This document shows, piece after piece, positions 17,080 to 25,537 of a DNA stretch of 64,000 bases. The translations under genes were made by a program, and so were the position numbers. Under the pieces are notes generated by a model. That model was not told where the DNA came from. It ran no database searches and saw nothing but the letters and a program-made list of their open reading frames with translations. Within the stretch, counting starts at the first letter, position 1; each line of letters begins with the position of its first letter. The DNA is from Streptomyces sp. NRRL F-2580 (lineage in GTDB: Bacteria; Actinomycetota; Actinomycetes; Streptomycetales; Streptomycetaceae), in the NCBI RefSeq assembly GCF_000720115.1, contig NZ_JOIR01000006.1, positions 124,001-188,000 of the forward strand, in the 5' to 3' direction.

Positions 17080-17364
17080 TCACCTGGTTGCCGGGCCCAC
17101 CGCGGCCCACCAGGCGACCAGCCGGTCCGCCATCGCGTCGGTCCCGTGGTCGGCGGGATCCAGACCGAAGTGGTCCTCCAGCTCGTACCAGAGGAACTCA
17201 CCGATCTCCGCCCGGGTGGTGCCGCGGTGGAGACGCTGGAACAAGGGGACGAGCATGCAGTCGTACTCGTCCTGCGACAGATCGGCGACGCCGATCGGAT
17301 CCCACTCGTTGAGCAGGTACCGCAGGTTGTCGAACAGCATCGCCGACGGGGTCCAGGCAGGCAT
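17080..17364 (-). CDS. Small DUF1871-like hypothetical protein
   Basis: 94-aa acidic, Trp-rich cytosolic protein: LLNEWDPIGVADLSQDEYDC, then LFQRL...EIGEFLWYELEDHFGL. The 'EWDPIGV' plus 'DEYD' pattern resembles the DUF1871 group and related small proteins often found near toxin-immunity genes; function unknown. Start ATG 17364 with AGGA about 9 bp upstream. It ends 9 bp from the DUF6332 stop (convergent) and lies 56 bp downstream of the spherulin-4 gene on the same strand. Confidence 0.65.
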   Translation of the reverse strand: MPAWTPSAMLFDNLRYLLNEWDPIGVADLSQDEYDCMLVPLFQRLHRGTTRAEIGEFLWYELEDHFGLDPADHGTDAMADRLVAWWAAVGPATR

Positions 17365-17420
17365 CGGGCCATCCTGCCACCGGACGATGAATGCCGCCGC
17401 CGAATATCCCGGGCCCCTGC

Positions 17421-18374
17421 CTAGCCGAGGGTGGCGGCGTAGGTGGTCTGGGCACGGTACTTCCATGTCGGGCCCGCGTTCCAGGGGTTGGGCATGACCG
17501 TGCTGGTGGCGTAGGCGTAGCCCGCGCCGCGGTCGAAGGCGGTGCGCAGGGTGGCGCGCATGGCTTCGGCGTCGGGGACGTCGTGGACCAGGTGCCAGAA
17601 CGCCGTTCCGCTCGGGTCGAGTTCGGCCCCGGACCGGTAGCCGGCGAGCGGGTCGAAGACGTTGCCTCCGAGCCAGCCGGCGCCCGTGTACGCGGCGTAC
17701 GTGTCCTCGAACGTGACGAAGACGTCCGCGGTGCGGCGGCCGGGTTCCAGGTAGCAGTCGGCTATCGCGGTGCCGGGGTTGTTGACGACGAGGTCGGGGG
17801 CGGCCGGGTCGACGGCGTTCATGGTTTCCTGGACGTACCGGCGCAGTTCCGCGTAGCGGTCGCGGGTGGCGTTGGCGGGGCCGCAGTCGCGGCTGACCAC
17901 GTCGAAGAAGATGCCGTCGACGTGGAGGCGGCGGTCGGAAGTCCTGAGGTAGTTGTCGACGGAGGCCTTGACGGCGGCGATGTCGCGGTTGCCGTGGTCG
18001 GTGTGGACGTAGCCGAGCACCTTGGTCTTCTCGCCGGTGGAGGTGGTGCGGCTGCGCAGTGCGTCGGCGCGGGCCCGCCAGGGAGCGTCGAACGGGGCGT
18101 CGCCGTTGCCCGGGTTCAGCACCACCACCGAGGCGGCCGGACCGGTGGCGGTGAGGTCGGTCAGCATGCGGTCGTTCGCCGAGACGTACGCGGGAACGCC
18201 GATCTCCAGGCCCCGCACGCCGGGCATCCGGGGCATGTTGGGGGGCGGGGTGGGTGTGGGGGCGTCGGCCGCGACCACGGGCGCGTCGCGCGCCGACGCG
18301 GTGACGGCCGGCGCCGGGGCGGCCAGTGCGAGGGTGGCCAGGACGGCATACAAGGCCTTTGCGGCGCGAGGCAT
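17421..18374 (-). CDS. Secreted spherulation-specific family 4 (spherulin 4) protein
   Basis: 317 aa with a Sec signal peptide (ALYAVLATLALAAPAPAVTA, cleavage near residue 25-30), a short Pro/Thr linker and one spherulin-4 domain: GLEIGVPAYVS, VVVLNPGNGDAPF, GYVHTDHG, HVDGIFFDVVS and ATSTVMPNPWN. The fold is a TIM barrel. The fungal relative Sph3 (GH135) hydrolyses galactosaminogalactan, and the acidic residues in HVDGIFFD would be the counterpart of its active site. A secreted glycan hydrolase is the best guess. ATG start at 18374. Confidence 0.82.
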   Translation of the reverse strand: MPRAAKALYAVLATLALAAPAPAVTASARDAPVVAADAPTPTPPPNMPRMPGVRGLEIGVPAYVSANDRMLTDLTATGPAASVVVLNPGNGDAPFDAPWRARADALRSRTTSTGEKTKVLGYVHTDHGNRDIAAVKASVDNYLRTSDRRLHVDGIFFDVVSRDCGPANATRDRYAELRRYVQETMNAVDPAAPDLVVNNPGTAIADCYLEPGRRTADVFVTFEDTYAAYTGAGWLGGNVFDPLAGYRSGAELDPSGTAFWHLVHDVPDAEAMRATLRTAFDRGAGYAYATSTVMPNPWNAGPTWKYRAQTTYAATLG

Positions 18375-18421
18375 GAACGTTCCTCCGGCGGCGGCAGGGG
18401 GGCAACCTCAGGAACACTAGA

Positions 18422-18454
18422 CGGGCGGCCCATCGTTCAAGGCTGAACCGCCCG
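18422..18454. promoter_or_regulatory. Nested inverted repeat upstream of the spherulin-4 gene
   Basis: Outer arms CGGGCGG (18422-18428) and CCGCCCG (18448-18454); inner arms GTTCA and TGAAC around AGGC. Located 48-80 bp upstream of the ATG. Could be an operator or an mRNA 5' hairpin. Confidence 0.45.
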
Positions 18455-18553
18455 CATTGGTGCGAGGAACAGAAGAGCGAGTCATCGCCTCATCATGTGA
18501 ATCTCCGGAAGCGGCCGTGCCCCGCTCCCCGACCTCCCCTCCTCCCCCTCCTG

Positions 18554-19252
18554 TCACACGGCGGGCAGGCCGACCCCGTGCGCCAGTTGGTCGGCGGCGT
18601 GCGCGAAGAAGGCGGCGCGGTCCTCGACGACGCGGTTGAACTGGCCGAACAGCTCGAAGGAGACGAGGCCGACCAGCTGGGCCCATGCGGCGACCAGGGC
18701 GGCCGTGACCTGCGGGGGCAGGCCCTCGGCGAAGTCGGCGGTCATCCGGTCCGCCTCGGGGCGCAGGGCGGACGGCAGCGGCGGGAGGGCGAGGCCGCGC
18801 CCCTCGTGGGCGGCACGGAGGATGCCGATGAAGGCGTTGCCGACCCGGGAGGCGGGGCCGACGGTGTCCATGGGGGCGCTGTAGCCGGGGACCGGGGAGC
18901 CGTAGATGAGGGCGTACTCGTGCGGGTGCTCCAGCGCCCAGGCGCGGACCGCCTCGCAGACGGCGGTCCAGCGGGCGCGGGGCGGTGCGCCGGCGGCGAG
19001 GGCGCGGGCGTCGGCCTCCTCGGCCGCGGCGCCGATGCTGTCGTACGCGTCGATGATCAGCGCGGTGAGCAGCTCGTCACGGCTGGGGAAGTAGCGGTAG
19101 AGGGCGGAGGAGACCATGCCCAGCTCGCGGGCCACGGCGCGCAGGGAGAGCTTGGCGGCGCCCTCGGCCGCGAGCATGCGGCGCGCCTCGTCCTTGATGG
19201 CGGCGGTGACCTCGATCCGGGCCCGTTCCCTGGCCCCGCGCACGGTGTTCAT
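18554..19252 (-). CDS. TetR family transcriptional regulator
   Basis: 232 aa. The N-terminal helix-turn-helix is residues about 15-60 (KLSLRAVARELGMVSSALYRYFPSRDELL). The C-terminal ligand domain is of the TetR_C_33/WHG type (WALEHPHEYALIYGSPVPGY, VGLVSFELFGQF). It is divergent from the nitroreductase-type gene, and the 157-bp intergenic region holds two AGAGC(N)GCTCT palindromes, so it very likely represses both itself and that gene. ATG 19252. Confidence 0.88.
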   Translation of the reverse strand: MNTVRGARERARIEVTAAIKDEARRMLAAEGAAKLSLRAVARELGMVSSALYRYFPSRDELLTALIIDAYDSIGAAAEEADARALAAGAPPRARWTAVCEAVRAWALEHPHEYALIYGSPVPGYSAPMDTVGPASRVGNAFIGILRAAHEGRGLALPPLPSALRPEADRMTADFAEGLPPQVTAALVAAWAQLVGLVSFELFGQFNRVVEDRAAFFAHAADQLAHGVGLPAV

Positions 19253-19313
19253 GCGGGGCAGTCTGCCACGCATGCGGAGCACTGCCCAGAAAGCGAGCCA
19301 CCGCTCTATTTCG

Positions 19314-19379
19314 AGAGCGCTGCTCTTGCTTTGGTGCACCGATCCGCGCACACTGGCTTCGAGGGAGAGCAGTGCTCTC
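19314..19379. promoter_or_regulatory. Two TetR-type operators between divergent genes
   Basis: Site 1: AGAGC-GCT-GCTCT (19314-19326). Site 2: GAGAGCA-G-TGCTCTC (19365-19379), perfect. Both share AGAGC half-sites, lie between the divergent TetR and F420-type reductase starts, and site 2 ends 30 bp before ATG 19410. A degenerate GGAGCACTGCCC occurs at 19276. Confidence 0.75.
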
Positions 19380-19409
19380 TCAACGGCGGAAACGACCCCG
19401 GAGGTCACC

Positions 19410-19868
19410 ATGAACGCGCCCACCCCGTACTACGTCCAGGCCGGCCCGCTCGCCACCCGCTTCAACTCCTTCTTCGGCAAGCTGGCCCGGTTCGGCATCA
19501 GCCTGGCCGGCAGCGCCGAGATGTCGGTGCGCGGGCGCAAGTCCGGCGAGATGCAGCGGATCCCGGTCAACCCGCACACGTACGAGGGCGCCCAGTACCT
19601 GGTCTCGGCGCGCGGCCACTCCCAGTGGGTCCGCAACATGCGGGTCGCGGGCGGCGGCGAACTGCGCGTGGGGCGCAAGGTGCGTACGTTCACCGCCACC
19701 GAACTGACCGACACGGTCCAGCAGGCCGCCGTCCTGCGCACCTACCTGGAGAAGTGGGGCTGGGAGGTCGACCGGTTCTTCCAGGGCATCTCCGCGAAGT
19801 CCTCCGACGCGGAACTCCAGGCGGCCGCCGCCGACCACCCGGTCTTCCGGATCACGGTGTCGAACTGA
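19410..19868 (+). CDS. Nitroreductase family deazaflavin-dependent oxidoreductase
   Basis: 152-aa split-barrel protein of the Ddn/Rv3547 group: SVRGRKSGEMQRIPVN, then YLVSARGHSQWVRNMRVAGGGE, the usual F420-binding surface, and WEVDRFFQGIS near the end. These enzymes use reduced coenzyme F420 to reduce quinones, nitro compounds or other activated double bonds. GGAGG is 6 bp before ATG 19410. It is controlled by the divergent TetR gene, which suggests induction by a toxic substrate. Confidence 0.87.
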   Translation: MNAPTPYYVQAGPLATRFNSFFGKLARFGISLAGSAEMSVRGRKSGEMQRIPVNPHTYEGAQYLVSARGHSQWVRNMRVAGGGELRVGRKVRTFTATELTDTVQQAAVLRTYLEKWGWEVDRFFQGISAKSSDAELQAAAADHPVFRITVSN

Positions 19869-19985
19869 CCCCGCGGAGTCGGCAGCCGCGTCGGCGCGAC
19901 CGCCACGACCTCCTCGCCCCCCGCCCGCCCGCCCGCGCACGGCCACGGCCACGGCCACCTCGTACGCGGCGACGGCCGCGTCCGC

Positions 19986-20363
19986 TCAGCCGAACGGCCG
20001 GCGCAGCCGCTCGACCAGCCGTTCCCGCAGGTGGTGTCGCCACAGCCAGAGCGGCAGCTCCCGGTGCGGCACGAAGGACCACAGGTCGTCGTCGGCCTCG
20101 TTGCCGCGGGGGCAACGGCGCAGCAGTGCCAGACAGCGCCGGTCCACCGTGCGGTGGAGCCGCGCGACGTGCGCCAGGGCCACCACTCCCTGCCGGCGGA
20201 CCTCCCGGTCCGCCGACTCCAGCGCCCTGGCGACCACGGGCAGCACGGCCGCGGGGTCCGGGTGGTTGAGCGCCAGCGCGATCACCGCCACACCGACCCC
20301 TCTCTCGCCGCGTTCGAAGGCCGCGAGGACCTGTTCCGGCCGCTCGACCTCGTTCAGGTTCAC
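19986..20363 (-). CDS. HEAT-repeat domain-containing protein
   Basis: 125 aa of alpha-helical repeat sequence: RPEQVLAAFERGERG, ALNHPDPAAVLPVVARALES, REVRRQGVVALAHVARLHRT. Similar small HEAT proteins in Streptomyces occur as immunity-like or adaptor proteins; the partner is not evident. Start GTG 20363 is chosen because similarity begins there; the frame is open further upstream. It lies 88 bp downstream of the flavoprotein gene on the same strand. Confidence 0.7.
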   Translation of the reverse strand: MNLNEVERPEQVLAAFERGERGVGVAVIALALNHPDPAAVLPVVARALESADREVRRQGVVALAHVARLHRTVDRRCLALLRRCPRGNEADDDLWSFVPHRELPLWLWRHHLRERLVERLRRPFG

Positions 20364-20451
20364 GCCGCCCCACCAGTCCGGGCCGGGCGGCCCGGCACCG
20401 CCCTGAACACCGCCCGCGCCCAGGCCCACGTCCCGGCCCCCGCCCCCGCCC

Positions 20452-21876
20452 CTAGCCCTTGTCCGGGCCGCGGCCGCCGTTGCCGGCCGCGGCCACCGCG
20501 GCCGCCGCCTGCCTGGCGTCCAGCATCTGCAGCGCCTTGCGGGCCAGCGGGTACGTACGCACCAGGTCGGCCAGGGTCGTCGAACCCCGGGTGATGCGGG
20601 CGAAGGCCCGCCACGCCGGACGGAAACCGGTGATCGCCGCGTGCAGCATCCGCGGTCGGGCCTCGAAGACGGTCAGCATCCGCTTGCCGACGCCCATCTC
20701 CACGCCGAGCCCGGCCTTCACCGCGAAGGCGTAGTTGAGGGCCTGCCGGCGCGCGTCCACCGCGTCCTGCGCCTCGGAGATCTTCACCGCCCACTCCCCC
20801 GCCAGCCGGCCCGAGCGCAGCGCGAAGGAGATGCCCTCCCGGGTCCACGGCTCCAGCAGCCCCGCCGCGTCGCCCGCCACCAGGACCCGGCCGCGCGAGA
20901 GCGGCGAATCGGGCTTGCGGCAGCGGGTCAGGTGCCCGGAGGAGACGGCCGGTTCGAAGCCGGCGAGCCCGAGCCGGGCGATGAAGTCGTCCAGGTAGCG
21001 CTTGGTCGCGGCGCCCTCGCCCTTGGCCGAGATGACTCCGACGGTGAGGGTGTCGCCCTTGGGGAAGACCCAGCCGTAACTGCCGGGCAGCGGGCCCCAG
21101 TCGATCAGCACCCGTCCCTTCCAGTCCTCCGCGACCGTCTCGGGCACGGGGATCTCCGCCTCCAGGCCGAGGTCCACCTGATCCATCTCGACGCCGACGT
21201 GCGCGCCGATCCGGCTCGCGCTGCCGTCCGCGCCGACCACCGCGCGGGCCAGGACGGTCTCCCCGTCGGCGAGCACGACGGCGACGGTGCGCCGGTCGGG
21301 CACGGCGGTCCCGTGCTGTTCGACGCGGGACACGGCGGTGCCCGTACGGACGGTGGCGCCGGCCTTCTCGGCGGCGGCGACGAGGCCGGCGTCGAACTCG
21401 GGCCGGTTGACGAGCCCGAACAGCATCTGCTTCGAGCGCCGGGTGCGGGTCAGCTTCCCGTCCATCGAAAAGGTGACCGCGTGGATGCGGTCCTTGAGGG
21501 GCAGGACGAAGCCCGGGGGCAGGGCGTCGCGCGAGGGGCCGATGATGCCGCCGCCGCAGGTCTTGTAGCGGGGCAGTTCGGCCTTCTCCAGCAGCAGGAC
21601 GCGCCGCCCGGCCGTCGCCGCCGCGTGCGCCGCCGAGGACCCGGCCGGTCCGGCCCCGACCACGACGACGTCCCACACTTCGCCGGTCCCGCCGCTCTCC
21701 CCTGCCGCCTCGCCGACGGCCTCGCCGAGGGCTCCGTCGACCGCCTCGTCGACCGCCCCCTGGTCCGCCTGCCCCGCGTCCACTCCTGCGCCTGCGCCCT
21801 CGGCCTGACCCTCGCCCCGGCCCGCGCCCTCGCCTGCGCCAGGCCCTGCGTCGCGTACGTCGTCGTCGCTGCTCAC
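20452..21876 (-). CDS. Geranylgeranyl reductase family FAD-dependent oxidoreductase
   Basis: 474 aa. After an unusual Gly/Ala/Glu/Asp-rich N-terminal extension of about 65 residues comes the Rossmann FAD motif VVVGAGPAGSSAA (about 71-83), then GGGIIGPS, the second FAD site VLVAGDAAGLLEPWTREGI and a C-terminal substrate domain. Family members saturate the geranylgeranyl chains of menaquinone, chlorophyll or archaeal lipids; in actinobacteria one role is MenJ-type menaquinone reduction. Start GTG 21876 (AGGAG about 13 bp upstream) is uncertain; a start closer to the Rossmann fold would fit other members better. Confidence 0.83.
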   Translation of the reverse strand: MSSDDDVRDAGPGAGEGAGRGEGQAEGAGAGVDAGQADQGAVDEAVDGALGEAVGEAAGESGGTGEVWDVVVVGAGPAGSSAAHAAATAGRRVLLLEKAELPRYKTCGGGIIGPSRDALPPGFVLPLKDRIHAVTFSMDGKLTRTRRSKQMLFGLVNRPEFDAGLVAAAEKAGATVRTGTAVSRVEQHGTAVPDRRTVAVVLADGETVLARAVVGADGSASRIGAHVGVEMDQVDLGLEAEIPVPETVAEDWKGRVLIDWGPLPGSYGWVFPKGDTLTVGVISAKGEGAATKRYLDDFIARLGLAGFEPAVSSGHLTRCRKPDSPLSRGRVLVAGDAAGLLEPWTREGISFALRSGRLAGEWAVKISEAQDAVDARRQALNYAFAVKAGLGVEMGVGKRMLTVFEARPRMLHAAITGFRPAWRAFARITRGSTTLADLVRTYPLARKALQMLDARQAAAAVAAAGNGGRGPDKG

Positions 21877-22059
21877 GATGTGTTGCTGCTCCTGATCACC
21901 CGGTTGCTCCGATGCCGGGGAAATCCTACGGCGAGACGACGCGCCGCCCCGCTGTGCGAGGATCGGAACTGTCTTTTTCGCCGTACCCGGCATACGCACA
22001 CCCCGCGGATGCGGGCGGCGTACACGGAGAACAACGTCGCACCCAAAAGGAGCGTGCCC

Positions 22060-23424
22060 ATGTCCCAGAATCCGATCGCCGAGACCATCGCCTCGCTGAT
22101 GCCCCGCGCCAAGCAGGAGCTGACCGAGCTGGTGGCCTTCCAGTCGGTCGCGGACTGGGCACAGTTCCCCAAGAGCGAGAGCGAGGCCGCCGCGAACTGG
22201 GTGGCCGATGCCCTGCGCGTCGAGGGCTTCCAGGACGTGGCGCTGCTCGACACCCCCGACGGCACCCAGTCCGTCTACGGCTACCTGCCCGGCCCCGCGG
22301 GCGCGCCGACCGTGCTGCTGTACGCGCACTACGACGTCCAGCCGCCGCTGGACGACGCGGCCTGGATCTCCCCCGCCTTCGAGCTGACCGAGCGCGACGG
22401 CCGCTGGTACGGGCGCGGTTCGGCCGACTGCAAGGGCGGATTCATCATGCACCTGCTGGCGCTGCGCGCGCTGAAGGCCAACGGCGGTGTTCCGGTGTCC
22501 GTGAAGGTGATCGTCGAGGGCTCCGAGGAGCAGGGCACCGGCGGCCTCCAGCAGTACGCCGAGGCGCACCCGGAGCTGCTGACCGCCGACACCATCGTCA
22601 TCGGCGACGCGGGCAACTTCCGGCTCGGCCTGCCGACGGTGACGGCCACGCTGCGCGGCATGTGCCTGCTCAAGGTGAAGATCGACACGCTGGGCGGCAA
22701 CCTGCACTCCGGCATGTTCGGCGGCGCCGCCCCGGACGCGCTGGCCGCGCTGATCCGCGTACTGGACTCGCTGCGCGCGGCGGACGGTTCGACGACCGTG
22801 GACGGGCTCGCCTCGGACGCGGTGTGGGACGGTCTGCAGTACCCGGAGGCGGACTTCCGTGCCGACGCGAAGGTTCTCGACGGGGTGGAGCTGATCGGCG
22901 AGGGCTCGGTCGCGGACCGGCTGTGGGCCCGCCCGGCCGTGACGGTGCTCGGCATCGACTGCCCGCCGGTGGTCGGGGCGACGCCTTCGGTGCACGCGAG
23001 CGCCGGCGCGCTGATCAGCCTGCGCGTGCCGCCGGGCGTGGACACCGCGGAGGCCATCAAGCTGCTGCAGGCCCACCTGGAGGCGCACACGCCGTGGAAG
23101 GCGCGCCTCGAACTCGAGGTGGTCGGCCAGGGCCAGCCGTTCCAGGCGGACACCGACAGCCCGGCGTACGCGTCGATGCGCTCCGCGCTGGAGGCCGCGT
23201 ACCCCGGCCAGGAGATGCAGATCAGCGGCATGGGCGGGTCGATCCCGCTGTGCAACACGCTGACGTCCCTGTACCCGCGGGCGGAGATGCTGCTGACCGG
23301 GCTGAGCGAGCCGGAGGCGCAGATCCACGCGGTCAACGAGAGCGTGTCGCCGGAGGAGCTGGAGCGCCTGTCGGTGGCGGAGGCCCTCTTCCTGGTCAAC
23401 TACGCGGAGTCCAAGCGCGTCTGA
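22060..23424 (+). CDS. M20 family dipeptidase
   Basis: 454-aa di-zinc M20 peptidase: metal/catalytic segments YAHYDVQPP (His and Asp), GRGSADCKGG, EGSEEQGTGG (catalytic/general-base Glu pair), DAGN and the C-terminal HAVNESV. The dimerisation domain is inserted between about residues 210 and 330 (LGGNLHSGMFGGA). Predicted cytosolic peptidase of the CNDP/PepV-like branch acting on dipeptides. AAGGAG lies 8 bp before ATG 22060. A strong stem-loop terminator follows at 23442. Confidence 0.9.
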   Translation: MSQNPIAETIASLMPRAKQELTELVAFQSVADWAQFPKSESEAAANWVADALRVEGFQDVALLDTPDGTQSVYGYLPGPAGAPTVLLYAHYDVQPPLDDAAWISPAFELTERDGRWYGRGSADCKGGFIMHLLALRALKANGGVPVSVKVIVEGSEEQGTGGLQQYAEAHPELLTADTIVIGDAGNFRLGLPTVTATLRGMCLLKVKIDTLGGNLHSGMFGGAAPDALAALIRVLDSLRAADGSTTVDGLASDAVWDGLQYPEADFRADAKVLDGVELIGEGSVADRLWARPAVTVLGIDCPPVVGATPSVHASAGALISLRVPPGVDTAEAIKLLQAHLEAHTPWKARLELEVVGQGQPFQADTDSPAYASMRSALEAAYPGQEMQISGMGGSIPLCNTLTSLYPRAEMLLTGLSEPEAQIHAVNESVSPEELERLSVAEALFLVNYAESKRV

Positions 23425-23441
23425 CCCCCGTACGAGTGCGT

Positions 23442-23474
23442 GTACGCCCAGGGCCGAGTGCGCCCTGGGCGTAC
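23442..23474 (+). terminator. Perfect 13-bp stem-loop after the dipeptidase gene
   Basis: GTACGCCCAGGGC, loop CGAGTGC, GCCCTGGGCGTAC. It starts 17 bp after the stop codon. No long T-run, as is common for Streptomyces terminators. Confidence 0.8.
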
Positions 23475-23530
23475 TTCGCTCCCGGTGAAGTCGCCTGTCG
23501 GAGCCGGGCGGCCGTGCGTACGGTCGCCTC

Positions 23531-24226
23531 ATGGATCTTGTAGAGGTAGTTCCGGACCGGCTCCACATGCTCCGCTTCCCCATCGGCCAGGCGTACCTCT
23601 GGCAGGACGGCGAAGCGCTCACCCTGATCGACGCGGGCCACGCCGGCTCGGCCGCCGAGATCGAGGCGGCGATACGTTCCCTCGGCCTGCTCCCGGAGCG
23701 GCTGGAGCGGATCGTCCTCACCCACTGCCACCGGGACCACGTCGGCGCGGCCGGTGAGCTCGCCGCCTGCTGGGGCGCGCCGGTGCTCGCGCACCGCCTG
23801 GACGCGCCGGTGATCCGGGGCGAGCGGCCGGTACCCGAACCGGTGCTGTTGGACTGGGAGATCCCGCTGTACGCGCACGGGCTGACCGTGCCCGAGGCCC
23901 CGCCCACCCGGGTCGACCACGAGGTGGAGGACGGGGACGCGCTGGGCTTCGGGGACGGGGCGTACGTCGTCCACACCCCGGGGCACACGGACGGCAGCAT
24001 CGGGATCCACCTCCCGCACCACGGCGTACTGTTCACCGGCGACTGCGTCGCCGCCGTCGGCCCGCTGATGCTCGGCGTCTTCAACGTGGACCGGGCCCGG
24101 GCGATCGACTCCTTCCACCGTCTGGCCGGGCTCTCCCCGTCGATCGCCTGCTTCGGCCACGGCGATCCGCTGACGGCGGACACGGCGGCCGCGCTGGTCA
24201 AGGCGGCCGCCGGAACTCCCGCCTGA
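23531..24226 (+). CDS. MBL fold metallo-hydrolase
   Basis: 231-aa metallo-beta-lactamase-fold protein with the zinc motif THCHRDHVG (HxHxDH, about residues 64-72), HTPGHTDGSIG, TGDCVA and the final CFGHGDP. N-terminal LTLIDAGHAGS and short length place it in the glyoxalase II-like general hydrolase group; the substrate is unknown. ATG 23531. It is separated from the dipeptidase gene by the stem-loop at 23442-23474, so it is probably transcribed on its own. Confidence 0.87.
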   Translation: MDLVEVVPDRLHMLRFPIGQAYLWQDGEALTLIDAGHAGSAAEIEAAIRSLGLLPERLERIVLTHCHRDHVGAAGELAACWGAPVLAHRLDAPVIRGERPVPEPVLLDWEIPLYAHGLTVPEAPPTRVDHEVEDGDALGFGDGAYVVHTPGHTDGSIGIHLPHHGVLFTGDCVAAVGPLMLGVFNVDRARAIDSFHRLAGLSPSIACFGHGDPLTADTAAALVKAAAGTPA

Positions 24227-24249
24227 CGGCTCGGTTTCCCGTCCTGGGG

Positions 24250-24303
24250 CACCTCGGGCACCTCGGGCACCTCGGGCACCTCGGGCACCTCGGGCACCTC
24301 GCC
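24250..24303. repeat. 9-bp tandem minisatellite followed by GC-rich repeats
   Basis: CACCTCGGG repeated at 24250, 24259, 24268, 24277 and 24286, with a sixth altered copy (CACCTCGCC) at 24295. Immediately after it GGGCCGGGCGCCG-like units recur three times (about 24310-24362). It lies between convergent genes and could act as a terminator region. Confidence 0.9.
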
Positions 24304-24362
24304 CGCCCGGCGCCGGGCGGCCGGGCGCCGAGGGCCGGGCGCCGGGGGGCCGGGCGCCGGGC

Positions 24363-25400
24363 TCAGCCGACCGGGGTGCCCGCCTCCAGGTAGAGGGGGC
24401 GGCCGCGTTCCCGGGCGCGCAGGGCCCAGCGCAGGCGTTCGTGGCGGTGCCGCGGGAGGAGGTCGGCGGCCTCGGCCTCCGTGACGAAGCGCCAAGCCCG
24501 CAGTTCGGGGCCGGGCAGCCGGAGCCGGGCAGTCGCCTCCGGCGAGAGGCGGCCCCCGTCGAAGAGCAGCCGCAGCCCCCCGTACCCGGGCGGCTGGGGG
24601 GCCTCCCAGTCGACCACGAGCAGGCCGGGCGCGCGGTCCAGTACGAGGCCCAGTTCCTCCGCGACCTCCCGTACGCCCGCGCAGGCGGGGGCCTCGCCCG
24701 CTTCGACGACGCCGCCCGGGAACTCCCAGCCGGCCTTGTACGTCGGATCCACCAGCAGCACCCGGTCCTGCTCGTCGAAGAGCAGTACCCCGGCCGCCAC
24801 GGTCTCCCGCGTGGGCTCCGGGGTCTGCACGATGTCGCAGACCGGGGCCGTCTCCGAGCGGACGGCCTCGGCGATCCGCTGCGCCGTCTCGCGCGGGGTC
24901 AGGCTGCTGTTGTCGATGACGTGCGCGTCGCCGGTGAGCCAGCCGAGGGCCTGCTGGTAGACGGGGATGTGGTCGTAGGCCCACTGGCGGACGCGGAGGT
25001 CGACCTGGTCGGGTTCCCCCGGCTCCTCCCGGGTCGCGATCCGCTCGCGAAGGATCGTTTCCGCAGGGGCGAGCAGCACGTGCCGCACCGGTATCCGGCG
25101 CGCCGCCAGCCCGCCGAAGATCTCGTCCCGGTATTCCTGGCGCAGCAGCGTCATCGGTACGACGAGCACCCCGCCCAGCTCAGCGAGCATCGCCGCCGCC
25201 GTGTCCACCACCAGCCGCCGCCAGCTCGGCAGGTCCTGGTAGTCGGTGACCTCCGCCAGCCGCTTGGCCGGCAGCAGCACGCGCAGCGCGTCGCCGATGA
25301 ACTCCGGGTCGAACAGGGTGCTGTCCGGCAGGATTGCGGCCAGTTCGCGGGCCGTGCTGGTCTTTCCCGCGCTGAATGTGCCGTTGATCCAGACAATCAC
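24363..25400 (-). CDS. P-loop kinase-like domain fused to a Nudix hydrolase domain
   Basis: 345 aa. The N-terminal half begins VIVWINGTFSAGKTS with a Walker A P-loop (GTFSAGKT, about residues 7-14) and resembles the AAA/shikimate-kinase-like nucleotide kinases (LRERIATREEPGEPDQVDLR, VIDNSSLTP). The C-terminal half is a Nudix domain with box GGVVEAGEAPACAGVREVAE followed by ELGL (about 228-251). Nudix enzymes hydrolyse nucleoside diphosphates linked to another group. The combination suggests a two-step nucleotide or cofactor reaction, substrate unknown. Start GTG 25400 has GAGAGGGG 6 bp upstream; ATG 25421 is possible. Confidence 0.8.
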   Translation of the reverse strand: MIVWINGTFSAGKTSTARELAAILPDSTLFDPEFIGDALRVLLPAKRLAEVTDYQDLPSWRRLVVDTAAAMLAELGGVLVVPMTLLRQEYRDEIFGGLAARRIPVRHVLLAPAETILRERIATREEPGEPDQVDLRVRQWAYDHIPVYQQALGWLTGDAHVIDNSSLTPRETAQRIAEAVRSETAPVCDIVQTPEPTRETVAAGVLLFDEQDRVLLVDPTYKAGWEFPGGVVEAGEAPACAGVREVAEELGLVLDRAPGLLVVDWEAPQPPGYGGLRLLFDGGRLSPEATARLRLPGPELRAWRFVTEAEAADLLPRHRHERLRWALRARERGRPLYLEAGTPVG

Positions 25401-25537
25401 GTCTACCCCTCTCCCCATGGCTCGTCCGGAGCCCCCAGTGGCTTGCCCGCACCACCCTGCCACGGAAACCTCACTATCGGCCGAGTGCTTATCCTCAAGG
25501 TCACAGCCCTGCCCGAGACTCCGGAGGATTCACGACC

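Noticed and set aside
24250..24303. CRISPR-like array
   Set aside because: The 9-bp units are contiguous with no spacers and no cas genes occur; it is a simple tandem repeat.
20452..24984. 1510-codon minus-strand frame joining the flavoprotein with sequence antisense to the dipeptidase and MBL genes
   Set aside because: Only the part from 21876 down matches a family; the rest is an open antisense shadow including the EVP-repeat translation of the minisatellite.
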